A DNA stretch of 64,000 nt. It comes from Brevundimonas vesicularis. GTDB lineage: Bacteria > Pseudomonadota > Alphaproteobacteria > Caulobacterales > Caulobacteraceae. Below the pieces are notes generated by a model. That model was not told where the DNA came from. It worked only from the letters and a program-made list of their open reading frames with translations, and did not search any database. Below are positions 50,678 to 60,371 of the stretch, one piece after another (the first letter of the stretch is position 1; each line of letters starts with the position of its first letter). The position numbers were made by a program, and so were the translations under genes. The stretch is taken from assembly GCF_027105095.1 (NCBI RefSeq), contig NZ_CP114278.1:1240001-1304000 (forward strand), given 5' to 3'.

Positions 50678-51517
50678 TTGAACGCGACAATCCTGATCGA
50701 CGGTCGCCCCGCCACGGCCGATGACTTGGCCCACCAAGCCCTGGTCAACTACGGCGCCTACACATCGTTCCGCGTGGAGCAGGGCGCCGTGCGCGGCCTG
50801 GACCTGCATCTGGCGCGACTGGAGCAGGCGGCGGTCGAACTGTTCGGTGAAAGCCCGGGCGAGGCGGAGTTGCGTCGTCTGATGGCGCAGGCCGTCGAGG
50901 GCCGCGACGCCTGCTGGCTGCGGGTCAGTCTGTTCTCGCCGGAGATCGGTCATCGCGCCCCGTCGTTCGTCGGTCGGCCGAAGGTCATGACGGTGGTTTC
51001 GCCACCCCCGCCGCCGTTGGCCGTCTCGGTCCGGCTCAAGGCGATGGCCTATGAGCGGGAGGCGCCGCATCTGAAACACGTCGCGACCATGGGGCTGACC
51101 CGCGCGCGCCGCGCCGCCCGCGCCGCTGGTTTTGACGATGCGCTGTTCACCGACGCCAATGGGCGCGTGTCCGAGGGCGCTCTGTGGAACATCGGCTTTT
51201 TCAAGGGCGACCGCATCGTCTGGCCTCAGGCGCCGATGTTGGCGGGCGTGACCCAGGCGCTGATCCAGCGCGGTCTTGCCGAGGCGCGGTTGGCCTCGGA
51301 AACCCGGACAGTGGCCCTGTCAGACATCGCCGCGTTCGACGGCGCCTTCCTGTGCAACAGCGCCACGCCGGTTTGTCCGGTCACGGCCATCGACGACGTG
51401 ACGTTCGCCAGCGCCCCGGCCTTGCTGGCCCGGATCGAGGCCGCCTGGTTCGCCCAGCCGCCGCAAGTCATCGCGGCCCGCGACGATGACGAAGGCGTCA
51501 GCCGGCTAGGCCGCTGA
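50678..51517 (+). CDS. Class IV aminotransferase (279 aa)
   Basis: PLP fold-type IV features are visible: HLARLEQAAVELFG, the lysine-bearing PHLKHVATMGLTRARRAAR region (Schiff-base Lys expected here), DALFTDANGRVSEGALWNIGFF and MLAGVTQALI. Related enzymes are branched-chain or D-amino-acid aminotransferases and aminodeoxychorismate lyase. I prefer the TTG at 50678 because GGAGGA lies 6 bases upstream; an ATG at 50663 is the alternative. Substrate unresolved. Confidence 0.9.
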   Translation: MNATILIDGRPATADDLAHQALVNYGAYTSFRVEQGAVRGLDLHLARLEQAAVELFGESPGEAELRRLMAQAVEGRDACWLRVSLFSPEIGHRAPSFVGRPKVMTVVSPPPPPLAVSVRLKAMAYEREAPHLKHVATMGLTRARRAARAAGFDDALFTDANGRVSEGALWNIGFFKGDRIVWPQAPMLAGVTQALIQRGLAEARLASETRTVALSDIAAFDGAFLCNSATPVCPVTAIDDVTFASAPALLARIEAAWFAQPPQVIAARDDDEGVSRLGR

Positions 51518-51570
51518 TTTCGCACCTGCTAAACGACGCTGACGCCACGCGACAGGCCGGGGAGACACGC

Positions 51571-52056
51571 ATGCGCATCGGACTTTATCCGGGCACCTTC
51601 GACCCGGTGACGAACGGGCATACCGACATCATCAAGCGTGCGCTGAAGCTGGTGGACCGGCTGGTCATCGGCGTGGCTCAGAACGACGACAAGGGGCCGC
51701 TGTTCTCGACCGCCGAACGGGTCGAGATGCTGAAGGCCGAGATGGCGCACCTCGGCGGCGACATCGTGGTCCAGCCGTTCTCGACCCTGCTGATGCACTT
51801 CGCCGAAGAGCTGGACGCCAGCGTCATCATCCGGGGTCTGCGCGCCGTCGCCGACTTCGAATACGAGTTCCAGATGACGGCCATGAACCAGCGCCTCAAT
51901 CAGGACATCGAAACCGTATTCCTGATGGCCGATCCGCGCCATCAGGCCATCGCCTCGCGGCTCGTCAAGGAGATCGCCCGACTGGACGGCGCGATCGACA
52001 GTTTCGTCAGCCCCGCCATCGCCGAGCGCGTGCGGGCCAAGGTCAAGAACGGTTAG
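51571..52056 (+). CDS. coaD: Phosphopantetheine adenylyltransferase
   Basis: The nucleotidyltransferase HxGH-type motif appears as YPGTFDPVTNGHTDII. ISSTxxR-type residues are represented near the C-terminus, and the middle has VIIRGLRAVADFEYEFQM, specific to CoaD. Length 161 aa is normal. It catalyses the fourth step of CoA synthesis. Confidence 0.98.
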   Translation: MRIGLYPGTFDPVTNGHTDIIKRALKLVDRLVIGVAQNDDKGPLFSTAERVEMLKAEMAHLGGDIVVQPFSTLLMHFAEELDASVIIRGLRAVADFEYEFQMTAMNQRLNQDIETVFLMADPRHQAIASRLVKEIARLDGAIDSFVSPAIAERVRAKVKNG

Positions 52057-52069
52057 GGTAGACAAGACC

Positions 52070-52933
52070 ATGCGTACCGCCATCATCGCAGCGACCGTCG
52101 CCGCTCTTCTCGCGGCTGGCGCGGCCCAGGCGCCGGCTGTGGCGCAAACGGCGCCGGCGGCGTCCGACTGGCGCGCCATTGCGCCTGAAAACCTGCTCGT
52201 TATCGATACGTCGAAGGGCCGGATGCTGGTCGAACTGATCCCCGTCGCCGCGCCCAACCATGCGGAACGCATCCGCACCCTGGCCAACCAGGGCTTCTAC
52301 GACGGTCTGAAGTTCCACCGCGTCATCCCTGATTTCATGGCGCAAACCGGCGATCCGAAGGGCACGGGCGAGGGCGGCAGCGAGCTGCCGGACCTGAAGG
52401 CCGAGTTCAGCTTCCGTCGTGGTCGCGACGCCGGCTTCGTCGCGGTGCCGAGCGTGGGCGCGGGCGTGCGCGGCCTGGTCGGCGATCTGCCGGTCCAGAC
52501 CCAACCCGACGCCCAAATGATGGTCACCGCCGACTTCAAGGTCGACGCTCACGGCCTGTTCTGTCCCGGCGTGCTGGGCATGGCCCGCTCGGGTTCGCCC
52601 GACAGCGCCAACAGCCAGTTCTTCCTGATGATGGGCGCGCGCGAACAGCTGGACGGTATCTACACCGCCTTCGGGCGCGTGGTGTCCGGCCTGGACGTGG
52701 TCGGCAAGCTGAAGAAGGGGTCGGACGCCGAGGACGGTAAGGTGACCGATCCCGACACCATGACCCGCGTCCGCATGGCCTCGGCCCTGCCCGAAGCCGA
52801 ACGTCCGACGGTGCGCGTCCTGAACGCCGGCAGCGCCGCCTTCGCCGAACGGATCGCCACGGCGCGTGCTGCGCGCGGCGCGGCCTTCAGCGTCTGCGAC
52901 ATTCAGCCGGTCGCCGAAGTGACGGGCGGCTGA
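52070..52933 (+). CDS. Exported cyclophilin-type peptidyl-prolyl isomerase, copy 1 (287 aa)
   Basis: A signal peptide (residues 1-~25) is followed by a cyclophilin domain with FYDGLKFHRVIPDFMAQTGDP (catalytic Arg region) and NSQFFLMMGAREQLDGIYTAFGRVVSGLDVV. Between these lies an insert of about 60 residues (from DLKAEFSFRRGRDAG), and there is a ~60-residue C-terminal extension. It helps fold periplasmic proteins. It is 26 bp upstream of a paralogue. Confidence 0.94.
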   Translation: MRTAIIAATVAALLAAGAAQAPAVAQTAPAASDWRAIAPENLLVIDTSKGRMLVELIPVAAPNHAERIRTLANQGFYDGLKFHRVIPDFMAQTGDPKGTGEGGSELPDLKAEFSFRRGRDAGFVAVPSVGAGVRGLVGDLPVQTQPDAQMMVTADFKVDAHGLFCPGVLGMARSGSPDSANSQFFLMMGAREQLDGIYTAFGRVVSGLDVVGKLKKGSDAEDGKVTDPDTMTRVRMASALPEAERPTVRVLNAGSAAFAERIATARAARGAAFSVCDIQPVAEVTGG

Positions 52934-52959
52934 CGCTTTCGCAAACGGGGGAGGGGACG

Positions 52960-53835
52960 ATGACGATACGAACGATGGCTATGGCGGCGGCCGTGCTGGC
53001 TGCGACGGCGGGCGCCGCCCTGGCGCAAGACGCGACTGCCGTTCCCGCGCCTCCGCCGCCGCCCGGCGAATGGCGCACGATCGCGCCTGAGAACCTGCTG
53101 GTCATCGACACCAACAAGGGGCGGGTGCTGGTCGAACTGGCGCCCCAGATCGCGCCCGCCCATGTCGAACGCATCAAGCTGCTGGCGTCGCGCGGATTCT
53201 TCGACAACCTGGTCTGGCACCGGGTGATCGACTGGTTCATGGCCCAGACCGGCGATCCGCTGGGCACGGGCGAGGGGCAGAGCTGGTATCCCGACCTGAA
53301 GGCCGAGTTCACCTTCCGCCGTGGCGCGGACATGGCCTTCACCCCGGTCGCGGCTCCGGTCGGCGCGCTGGTCGGCTTTGTCGATTCCGTCCCGGTCCAG
53401 ACCCAGCCCGACGCCCTGATGTCCGGCACCAGCGACAAGAAGGTCCACGGTTGGGCCCTGTACTGCCCGGGCGTCGCGGGCATGGCGCGTGATGAGGGCA
53501 ATGACACCGCCAACAGCCAGTTCTTCCTGATGCGTCAGGCCTATCCGGCCCTGGACAAGCGCTACACCGTCTGGGGTCGGGTCGTGTCCGGCCTGGACGT
53601 CGTGCGATCGCTGAAGGCCAGCGACACGCCGGATGGCTTGGTGCAGGGACCGGATCAGATGACCCGCGTTCGCGTGGCGTCGGATCTGCCCGCAGCCGAA
53701 CGTCCGACGGCCGCCGTCCTGAACACCAACTCCGCCACCTTCCAGACCCTGGCGCAGCAGGCGCGTCAGGCGCGTGGCGCGGATTTCTCGGTCTGCGACA
53801 TCGAACTGCCGGTGCGCGTCACGCCCGCCGCCTGA
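52960..53835 (+). CDS. Exported cyclophilin-type peptidyl-prolyl isomerase, copy 2 (291 aa)
   Basis: Tandem paralogue of the preceding gene with the same layout: signal peptide, proline-rich linker, FFDNLVWHRVIDWFMAQTGDP, the same insert (DLKAEFTFRRGADMAF) and NSQFFLMRQAYPALDKRYTVWGRVVSGLDVV. The two differ throughout, so the duplication is old. Its stop is directly adjacent to the convergent Ppx/GppA gene. Confidence 0.94.
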   Translation: MTIRTMAMAAAVLAATAGAALAQDATAVPAPPPPPGEWRTIAPENLLVIDTNKGRVLVELAPQIAPAHVERIKLLASRGFFDNLVWHRVIDWFMAQTGDPLGTGEGQSWYPDLKAEFTFRRGADMAFTPVAAPVGALVGFVDSVPVQTQPDALMSGTSDKKVHGWALYCPGVAGMARDEGNDTANSQFFLMRQAYPALDKRYTVWGRVVSGLDVVRSLKASDTPDGLVQGPDQMTRVRVASDLPAAERPTAAVLNTNSATFQTLAQQARQARGADFSVCDIELPVRVTPAA

Positions 53836-54936
53836 TCAGGCGGCGGGGGCCGGCCGCCCCCGACCGCGCCGCCGACGCCGTCCTCTCGGCGGCTTCTTGT
53901 CTTCGCGCATCCGTTGCAGCAGCAGGCCTTCGCGCAGGCCCCGATCCGCGACCCGCACCCGCTCCGAGGGCCAAGCACGCTGCACCGCCTCCAGGATGGC
54001 GGCGCCCGCCAAAACGAGGTCCGCACGATCGGGACCGATGCAGGCCTCGCGCGCTCGTCCGTCCGGGCCCAAGGCCTTCAGGCGATCCGCCGCCGCCTCG
54101 CACTCGCCGCGCGTCATCCACAAGCCATCGACTCGGTCGCGATTGTAGCGCGGCAGATTCAAGTGAATGCCCGCCAGGCTGGTGATCGCGCCCGAGGTGC
54201 CGACCAGATGCGCCCGGTTCTGCCGGAACAGGTCCAGCATCGGTTCGTCGACGATCCCGCCCGCTGCAATGGCCGCGCCCATGTCGGCGACCATGGCCTC
54301 GTACCAGGCCTCGCCGGAGTTCGGCGGCTCGGGATGCCGCTCGGCCAGGGTCACGACGCCCACCGGCGCCGACATCCAGGCGGTGGTCGTCCAGTCGGTC
54401 CCGCTGCGTTTCAGCCACGACATCTCGGTCGAGCCGCCGCCGACGTCGATGACCAGCACCGCCTCGGCCTTGGGGTCGATCAGGTTCAGGCATCCCTCGA
54501 CCGCCAGCCGCGCCTCTTCGGCGGGATCGATGATCCGCAAGCGCAGGCCCGTGCCCTTGCGCACCCGGTCTATGAAGTCGGCGCCGTTCTCGGCCGCGCG
54601 GCAGGCCTGGGTGGCGACGGCGCTCAATCGCGCCGAATCGACGCCCTTGCGCACGATCCGCTCGGCGCACAGGGCCAGGGCGTCATAGGCCCGGTCCATG
54701 GCGCGCGGGTCCAGAAGGCCCGTCCGCGACAGCCCTTCGCCCAGCCGCACGATGCGGCTGAAGCTGTCGACCACGCGAAAGCCTTCGCGTGACGGCCGCG
54801 CAATCAGCAGCCGGCAATTGTTGGTCCCCAGATCGAGCGCGCCATACACCGGCGCATCTCGACCCGACGCATCCCGCGAACGGGAAGGCTGGGACCGCTC
54901 GTCGCGCCGTCGAGGCGCGCCGTGGGTCTCCGGCAT
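53836..54936 (-). CDS. Ppx/GppA-family phosphatase (366 aa)
   Basis: The acetate/sugar-kinase-like fold is shown by YGALDLGTNNCRLLI, VLVIDVGGGSTEMSW and LVGTSGAITSLAG, the phosphate-binding loops of exopolyphosphatase and pppGpp phosphohydrolase. A short basic C-terminus (KKPPRGRRRRRGRGRP) and a charged N-terminal extension are extra. It either shortens polyphosphate or converts pppGpp to ppGpp. Confidence 0.93.
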   Translation of the reverse strand: MPETHGAPRRRDERSQPSRSRDASGRDAPVYGALDLGTNNCRLLIARPSREGFRVVDSFSRIVRLGEGLSRTGLLDPRAMDRAYDALALCAERIVRKGVDSARLSAVATQACRAAENGADFIDRVRKGTGLRLRIIDPAEEARLAVEGCLNLIDPKAEAVLVIDVGGGSTEMSWLKRSGTDWTTTAWMSAPVGVVTLAERHPEPPNSGEAWYEAMVADMGAAIAAGGIVDEPMLDLFRQNRAHLVGTSGAITSLAGIHLNLPRYNRDRVDGLWMTRGECEAAADRLKALGPDGRAREACIGPDRADLVLAGAAILEAVQRAWPSERVRVADRGLREGLLLQRMREDKKPPRGRRRRRGRGRPAPAA

Positions 54937-55081
54937 GGGCCGTCATCCGTTGTGGGCGGTCCAAAGCGGCGCCCGTCCTGATCAGCCTAACCCGCCAGGA
55001 TCGTCCGCGCCAAGCCATTCTGTCAGGAAGATGAACAGACCGGCAGGCATTGGGGTCATGCGCTGAATCGTATGAAGCGCG

Positions 55082-55390
55082 ATGACCCGCATCCAGACCG
55101 CACGTTTCGCCATTGGCCAGATCGTCCGCCACCGCGACGACGCCTTTCGTGGCGTCGTGATGGATGTGGATCACGCCTATGAGGGACCGGCCGGTGAAAG
55201 CGGCCTGGTCAGGCCGGATCAGCCTTTCTACCGCGTCTTCGCCTTGGGAGAGGATGGCGGCTTTGTCGCCTATGCGGCCGAAGGCGCTTTGGAAGACGGC
55301 GATTCCGTGCTGCTGCCCGACGACGCCGAGCGGTGGTTCACCACCGACGGCATGGGCCACCACGCACCGCTGGACGAACGTCTGCACTGA
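55082..55390 (+). CDS. hspQ: Heat shock protein HspQ
   Basis: The 102-aa protein matches HspQ/YccV: ARFAIGQIVRHRDDAFRGVVMDVD, then QPFYRVFALGEDG and a conserved LPDDAERWFTTDGMGHHAPLDERLH-type end. HspQ binds hemimethylated DNA in E. coli and acts as an adaptor for the Lon protease. It is followed by phhA 55 bp downstream. Confidence 0.93.
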   Translation: MTRIQTARFAIGQIVRHRDDAFRGVVMDVDHAYEGPAGESGLVRPDQPFYRVFALGEDGGFVAYAAEGALEDGDSVLLPDDAERWFTTDGMGHHAPLDERLH

Positions 55391-55445
55391 CGGTTGGAAG
55401 CCATGGCGGCTCCGGGCTAGGATGGCGGCAAAAGAGGAATACGCC

Positions 55446-56321
55446 ATGTCTGACTTCGAACACGTCTTCGAAAAGCCGCCCGAGGGCGCGGCCGCCGACT
55501 GGACCATTCCCCAGAACTGGGCCGCCTATACCGAGGTCGAGCACCAAACCTGGGACACGCTTTACGCCCGGCAGATGAAGATCCTGCCCGGTCGCGCCTG
55601 CGACGCCTTCATGCGGGGACTGGATGCGTTGGATCTGAACGCCGGCGGGATTCCCGACTTCGACGTGATCAATCCCAAGCTTCAGGCCCTGACCGGCTGG
55701 ACGGTTGTCTGCGTCCCGGGCCTCGTGCCGGACGAGGTCTTCTTCGACCATCTGGCCAATCGCCGCTTCGTCTCGGGTCAGTTTATCCGCAAGCCCGACC
55801 AACTGGATTATCTCCAAGAGCCCGACATCTTCCACGACGTCTTCGGCCACGTGCCGATGCTGACCGACCCCGATTTCGCCGCCTATATGGAGGCCTATGG
55901 CAAGGGTGGGCAGCGGGCGGCCGGCCTGGGCATGCTGCCGAACCTGGCGCGCCTGTACTGGTATACGGTCGAGTTTGGTCTGATGAAGGAGGAGGACAGC
56001 CTTCGCATCTACGGCGCCGGCATCGTCTCCTCGGCGACCGAGAGCGTCTTTGCTCTGGACGATCCGTCGCCCAACCGCCTTGGGTTCGACCTGGAGCGGG
56101 TGATGCGGACCCTGTACCGGATCGACGACTTCCAGCAGGTCTATTTCGTCATCGACAGCCTGGAAGCCCTGAAAGACGAGACGCTCAAGGACTTCGGGCC
56201 TGTCTATGCGGCGCTGAAAGGAAAGGACGACCTGGCCATCGAAACCGTCCTGCCGACCGACCAGGTCTTCACCCGCGGCACCCAGGCCTATGCCCAGCGC
56301 GGCGGGCGGTTCGCGGCCTGA
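55446..56321 (+). CDS. phhA: Phenylalanine 4-monooxygenase
   Basis: The 291-aa aromatic amino acid hydroxylase has the iron-binding motif FHDVFGHVPML (two His) and YTVEFGLMKEE (third ligand Glu), plus the pterin-binding region GIVSSATES. It converts phenylalanine to tyrosine with tetrahydropterin and oxygen. Length is normal for bacterial single-domain PhhA. The ATG at 55446 begins the conserved part. Confidence 0.97.
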   Translation: MSDFEHVFEKPPEGAAADWTIPQNWAAYTEVEHQTWDTLYARQMKILPGRACDAFMRGLDALDLNAGGIPDFDVINPKLQALTGWTVVCVPGLVPDEVFFDHLANRRFVSGQFIRKPDQLDYLQEPDIFHDVFGHVPMLTDPDFAAYMEAYGKGGQRAAGLGMLPNLARLYWYTVEFGLMKEEDSLRIYGAGIVSSATESVFALDDPSPNRLGFDLERVMRTLYRIDDFQQVYFVIDSLEALKDETLKDFGPVYAALKGKDDLAIETVLPTDQVFTRGTQAYAQRGGRFAA

Positions 56322-56327
56322 TCGGCG

Positions 56328-57614
56328 TCAGGTGTGCGTAATCAGGCTATTGTGCTTGGTGTCGCGCATGCGGATGAAGGTCAGCAGCGACAGCCCGATC
56401 ATCCCGGTCACGTACCAGAAGAACACACTCTCGACGCCCGCGCCCTTCAGCCATAGCGCCACATATTCCGCCGTGCCTCCGAACACCGCATTGGCGATGG
56501 CGTAGGGCAGAGCGACGCCGAGGGCGCGGATGTGGGCGGGGAACAGCTCAGCCTTCACCACCGCATTTATCGCGGTGTAGCCCGACACGATCACCAGCCC
56601 GGCCAGCGCCAGGAGGAAGGCGACGAAAGGGCTCTCGACCGTCGACAGGGTTGTCATGATCGGCACGGTGCACAACACCCCCAGCACGCCGAAAGCGATC
56701 ATCACGGGACGCCGTCCCACCCTGTCCGAAAGCGCGCCGACCGTCGGCTGAAGCAGCATGAAGATGAACAGGGCCGCCGCGCTGATTTCGGTCGCCGTGT
56801 TCTTGGAAAAACCGCTCGTATTGACCAGGAACTTCTGGAGATAGGTCGTGTAGGTGTAGAAGGCCAAGGTGCCGCCGGCCGTCAGACCCAGCACCATGAA
56901 CGCCTCTTTCGGGTGTTTCAGGATCAACTGCACGGCGCTGGATTTCGGGGCGTCCTTGGCCTCGGTCGCCTTATGGGTCTCGTCCAGCCGGCGACGCAGC
57001 CAGAAGACGACGACCGCCAGGCCCGCGCCGACGAAGAAGGGAATGCGCCACCCCCAGGAGGCCAACGCCGTCTCGCTGAGCGTGTTCTGCAGCACGATCA
57101 ACAGCAGCAGGGCGATCAACTGACCCGAGATCAGGGTGACGTACTGGAAGCTGGACCAGAAGCCGCGACGATGCGGCTCGGCCATTTCGGACAGGTAGGT
57201 GGCGCTGGATCCATATTCCCCTCCGACGCTCAGCCCCTGCAACAGCCGCGCGAACAGCAGCAGCGCCGGCGCCGCTAGGCCGATGGTGCCATAGCCGGGC
57301 GTCACGCCGATGATCAGCGAACCGGTGCACATCAGGGTCACCGACAGGGTCAACCCCGCCTTGCGACCTTTGCGGTCGGCGTAGACCCCCATGATCCATG
57401 CCCCGATGGGCCGCATCAGGAAGCCCACCGCAAAGACGGCGGCGGCGCTCAGCAGTTGCGCCGTCGGGTCCTCGCTGGGGAAGAAGACGGGCGCGAAATA
57501 CAGGGTGAAAGCCGCATAGGCATACCAGTCGAACCACTCCACCAGATTGCCGGCCGATCCGCCGACGATATTTCTCAATCGGCGGGCGGGGCTCATGGGC
57601 GCTGCGGTCGTCAT
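56328..57614 (-). CDS. MHS-family (major facilitator) metabolite/proton symporter (428 aa)
   Basis: Twelve membrane helices with the MHS signature GNLVEWFDWYAYAAF and the loop motif GVYADRKGRKAGL. Relatives carry alpha-ketoglutarate, proline/betaine or dicarboxylates. It begins 7 bp after astB, so it is part of the ast operon and may bring in a catabolised substrate such as arginine-derived acids; that is inferred from the operon. Confidence 0.93.
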   Translation of the reverse strand: MTTAAPMSPARRLRNIVGGSAGNLVEWFDWYAYAAFTLYFAPVFFPSEDPTAQLLSAAAVFAVGFLMRPIGAWIMGVYADRKGRKAGLTLSVTLMCTGSLIIGVTPGYGTIGLAAPALLLFARLLQGLSVGGEYGSSATYLSEMAEPHRRGFWSSFQYVTLISGQLIALLLLIVLQNTLSETALASWGWRIPFFVGAGLAVVVFWLRRRLDETHKATEAKDAPKSSAVQLILKHPKEAFMVLGLTAGGTLAFYTYTTYLQKFLVNTSGFSKNTATEISAAALFIFMLLQPTVGALSDRVGRRPVMIAFGVLGVLCTVPIMTTLSTVESPFVAFLLALAGLVIVSGYTAINAVVKAELFPAHIRALGVALPYAIANAVFGGTAEYVALWLKGAGVESVFFWYVTGMIGLSLLTFIRMRDTKHNSLITHT

Positions 57615-57621
57615 GGCCGGA

Positions 57622-58959
57622 TCAGCCTCTCTGGAAGGGGTAGAAGTCGGTTCCGAGGTTCAGGACCGTCGTCAGCTCGTCCAGCGCGCCACGGCTTTCG
57701 ACCAGCAGGTCAGGGTCGGCCAGATCGGCGGGGCGCAGTTCATCGCGGTACCAGCGCCCGGCCCAGTCCGACAGACGTGCATGCAGATCGTCGCTCAGGC
57801 GCATGGCCGGGTTGGTCGCCGCCAGTTCGGCCTCGGTCAGCACGACACGCAGGCGCAGGCAGGCCGGTCCGCCGCCGTTGCGCATCGACTGGCGCACGTC
57901 GACATATTTCACCCGGCCGATCGGACCGTTGGAGGCGGCCAACGCCTGCGCCACCGCATGGCTGCGCGGGTTGTCGCGGGTCTCGGTCGGACAGATCAGG
58001 GTCAGGCGCTCCTCGCCCGGAACCTGGATCAGCATGGAGTTAAACAGATAGCTCGAGATCGCATCGGCCAGCGGCAGGTCGGCGGACGAGACCTCGACGA
58101 AGATCGGCTCGAACAGACCATCGGCCGCGCGGCGAATGGCGGCCTGGGTTGCGGCCGTGTCCTCGAACGCCAACTCGTGGAAGAACAGGGTGTCCAGCGC
58201 CCCGACGCAGACCACGTCGTTGTGGAAGGTGCCGCCGCCAATGGCGGCGCGGGATTGCTGGGCCAGGACCGGCCGTCCGGCTTCGTGTCGTCGGACGATG
58301 GCTTCCGACGCTTCGCGCGTCTGACGGGCGGGGAAGGGGCCGTCCCAAGGTTCGAACGCCTCGCGACCCCACACCAGCAGATTGACGCCGCGACCGCCAT
58401 GTTGAGCGCACAGGCGAACGTGGTTCGCGGCGCCTTCGTCGGCGAGATGCGCGACCGCGGGCAGGGCGTCATGGACGGCGAAACGGCTGGCGTCGGGAAA
58501 CAGGGCGTCCAGGGCGCGCTTCGTTTGCCGGTGCTCCAGGCTGCGGTGAAGATTGGTGTGCAGATTGGCCGGCGTGAAATGCACCCGGCCGTCGGCGGCG
58601 TCGGCGCTGGGCGTCACGGTCGCGGCGTTGGCGGCCCACATGGGCGAGGCCGAGCAGGCGGCGGCGGCAAACGACGGCGCGCTCCGCCAGGCCCGTTCCA
58701 GAACCTGGGCGTCCGAACCGGCGAAGCCCAGGGTCCGCAGGAAGGGAATATTCGGCCGCTCATGCGGCGGCAGGACGAACTGGGGCAGGCCCAGATCCGC
58801 CAGGGTCTTCATCTTGTCGAGGCCTTGAAGCACGGCCGCGCGCGGGTTCGACGCCTCGCCCTTGTTCAGGCCGGACGCCAGATTGCCCGGAGACAGACCG
58901 GCGTAGGAATGGGTCGGCCCGATCAGACCGTCGGCGTTGGCCTCGACAGCGCTGATCAT
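57622..58959 (-). CDS. astB: N-succinylarginine dihydrolase
   Basis: The 445-aa protein has the AstB features: GLIGPTHSYAGLSPGNLASGLN at the N-terminus, LLVWGREAF, GGGTFHNDVVCVG with the catalytic His, and MRNGGGPACLRLRVVL with the catalytic Cys. It converts N2-succinylarginine to N2-succinylornithine, CO2 and ammonia. The start at 58959 overlaps the astD stop (ATGA). Confidence 0.97.
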   Translation of the reverse strand: MISAVEANADGLIGPTHSYAGLSPGNLASGLNKGEASNPRAAVLQGLDKMKTLADLGLPQFVLPPHERPNIPFLRTLGFAGSDAQVLERAWRSAPSFAAAACSASPMWAANAATVTPSADAADGRVHFTPANLHTNLHRSLEHRQTKRALDALFPDASRFAVHDALPAVAHLADEGAANHVRLCAQHGGRGVNLLVWGREAFEPWDGPFPARQTREASEAIVRRHEAGRPVLAQQSRAAIGGGTFHNDVVCVGALDTLFFHELAFEDTAATQAAIRRAADGLFEPIFVEVSSADLPLADAISSYLFNSMLIQVPGEERLTLICPTETRDNPRSHAVAQALAASNGPIGRVKYVDVRQSMRNGGGPACLRLRVVLTEAELAATNPAMRLSDDLHARLSDWAGRWYRDELRPADLADPDLLVESRGALDELTTVLNLGTDFYPFQRG

Positions 58960-60371
58960 CGCAATCCCTTGATCTCGCCTTCGATGTTGGCGACGGCGTC
59001 GGCCTCGAAACTGGCGACCGGATAGGCGCAATAGTCGGCGGCGTAGTAGGCGCTGGGCCGGTGGTTGCCGCTGGCCCCCAAGCCGCCGAACGGCATGTCG
59101 CCGGCGGCGCCGGTGGTCGGACGGTTGAAGTTGACCACGCCCGCGCGGATGCGGCGGATGAAGTGGTCCCAGTTCTTCGGATCATCGCTGACCAGACCGG
59201 CGGACAGGCCGTAGCGGGTCGCATTCGCCGCCTGGATCGCCGCGTCGAACGAGGCGACGCGCGTTACCGACAGGAAGGGGGCGAACATCTCTTCGTCCGG
59301 CACGTCGATCCCGGTCACGTCGATAATGGCCGGCTTGACGAAGGCGCCAGGCAGGTTGGCGACCGGCCCCGACGCGCGGATGACCTTGGTCCCCATGTCG
59401 ATCCGGTCCTGCAAAGCCTTTAGCGCCGCCTCGGCGGCACGCGCCGAGATCAGCGGGCCGGCATAGGGTTCGGGATCGCTATCCCACGGGCCGAAGATCA
59501 GCCGGTCGGACAGGGCGGCGATGGCTTCGACGATGGCGTCGCCCTGAGGCCCTTCCGGCACGATCAGGCGACGCGCGCACGAGCAACGCTGGCCGGTGGT
59601 GATGAAGGCGGATTGAACCGCGATGCCCGCGACGGCCTCTGCATCCGCTGCGTCCCACACGACCAACGGATTGTTGCCGCCCAGCTCCAGCGCCAGGATG
59701 ACGTGGGGATCGTCGGCGAACTTCCTGCGGAAATGCGCGCCCGCCGCGCCCGATCCGGTGAACATCAGGGCGTCGATGCCGGCGTCCAGCAGGGCCGCGC
59801 CCGTCTCACGCCCGCCCTGGACCACATTGACCACGCCGGTCGGCAGATCGGCGGCGGCGAAGGCTTCGGCCATCACCTGACCGACCAGGGGCGTTTCCTC
59901 CGATGGCTTGAAGACGACCGTGTCGCCCGCCAGCAGGGCCGGGACGATATGGCCGTTCGGCAGATGGCCGGGGAAGTTGAACGGGCCAAGCACCGCCGCA
60001 ACGCCGTGCGGACGGTGCCGCAGGGTCGCGCGGCCGAACGCTGTATCGCTGATGCGTTCGCCGGTGCGCTCGTCATAGGCGCGGATCGAGATATCCACCT
60101 TGCCGATCATGGCGGCGGCCTCGGTCTTGGTTTCCCAAAGCGGCTTGCCGGTCTCGCGTGCGATGGCCTCGGCGATCTGGGGCGCGCGATCTTTCAGGAC
60201 GGCCTGATAGCGCTTCACCGCGTCGATCCGGTCGGCGCGCGGCGCATCGGCCCAGGCGGGGAAGGCGGCGCGGGCGGCGTCGACAGCGGCCTGGACCTCA
60301 GCCGGGCTGGCGGCCTCGCCCTCCCAGTTGGTCGCTTCGGTGGCGGGATCGGTGGAGGTGAAGCGGGTCAT
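58956..60371 (-). CDS. astD: N-succinylglutamate 5-semialdehyde dehydrogenase
   Basis: The 471-aa aldehyde dehydrogenase has VLGPFNFPGHLPNGHIVPAL (AstD-type), FTGSGAAGAHFRR (NAD binding), LELGGNNPLVV (catalytic Glu) and TTGQRCSCARRL (catalytic Cys). It oxidises succinylglutamate semialdehyde in the AST pathway. It overlaps astA and astB by 4 bp each. Confidence 0.97.
   Translation of the reverse strand: MTRFTSTDPATEATNWEGEAASPAEVQAAVDAARAAFPAWADAPRADRIDAVKRYQAVLKDRAPQIAEAIARETGKPLWETKTEAAAMIGKVDISIRAYDERTGERISDTAFGRATLRHRPHGVAAVLGPFNFPGHLPNGHIVPALLAGDTVVFKPSEETPLVGQVMAEAFAAADLPTGVVNVVQGGRETGAALLDAGIDALMFTGSGAAGAHFRRKFADDPHVILALELGGNNPLVVWDAADAEAVAGIAVQSAFITTGQRCSCARRLIVPEGPQGDAIVEAIAALSDRLIFGPWDSDPEPYAGPLISARAAEAALKALQDRIDMGTKVIRASGPVANLPGAFVKPAIIDVTGIDVPDEEMFAPFLSVTRVASFDAAIQAANATRYGLSAGLVSDDPKNWDHFIRRIRAGVVNFNRPTTGAAGDMPFGGLGASGNHRPSAYYAADYCAYPVASFEADAVANIEGEIKGLR

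Noticed and set aside
57547..59025. 492-codon frame opposite astB
   Set aside because: Antisense shadow of astB; long stop-free frames are common in such GC-rich DNA.
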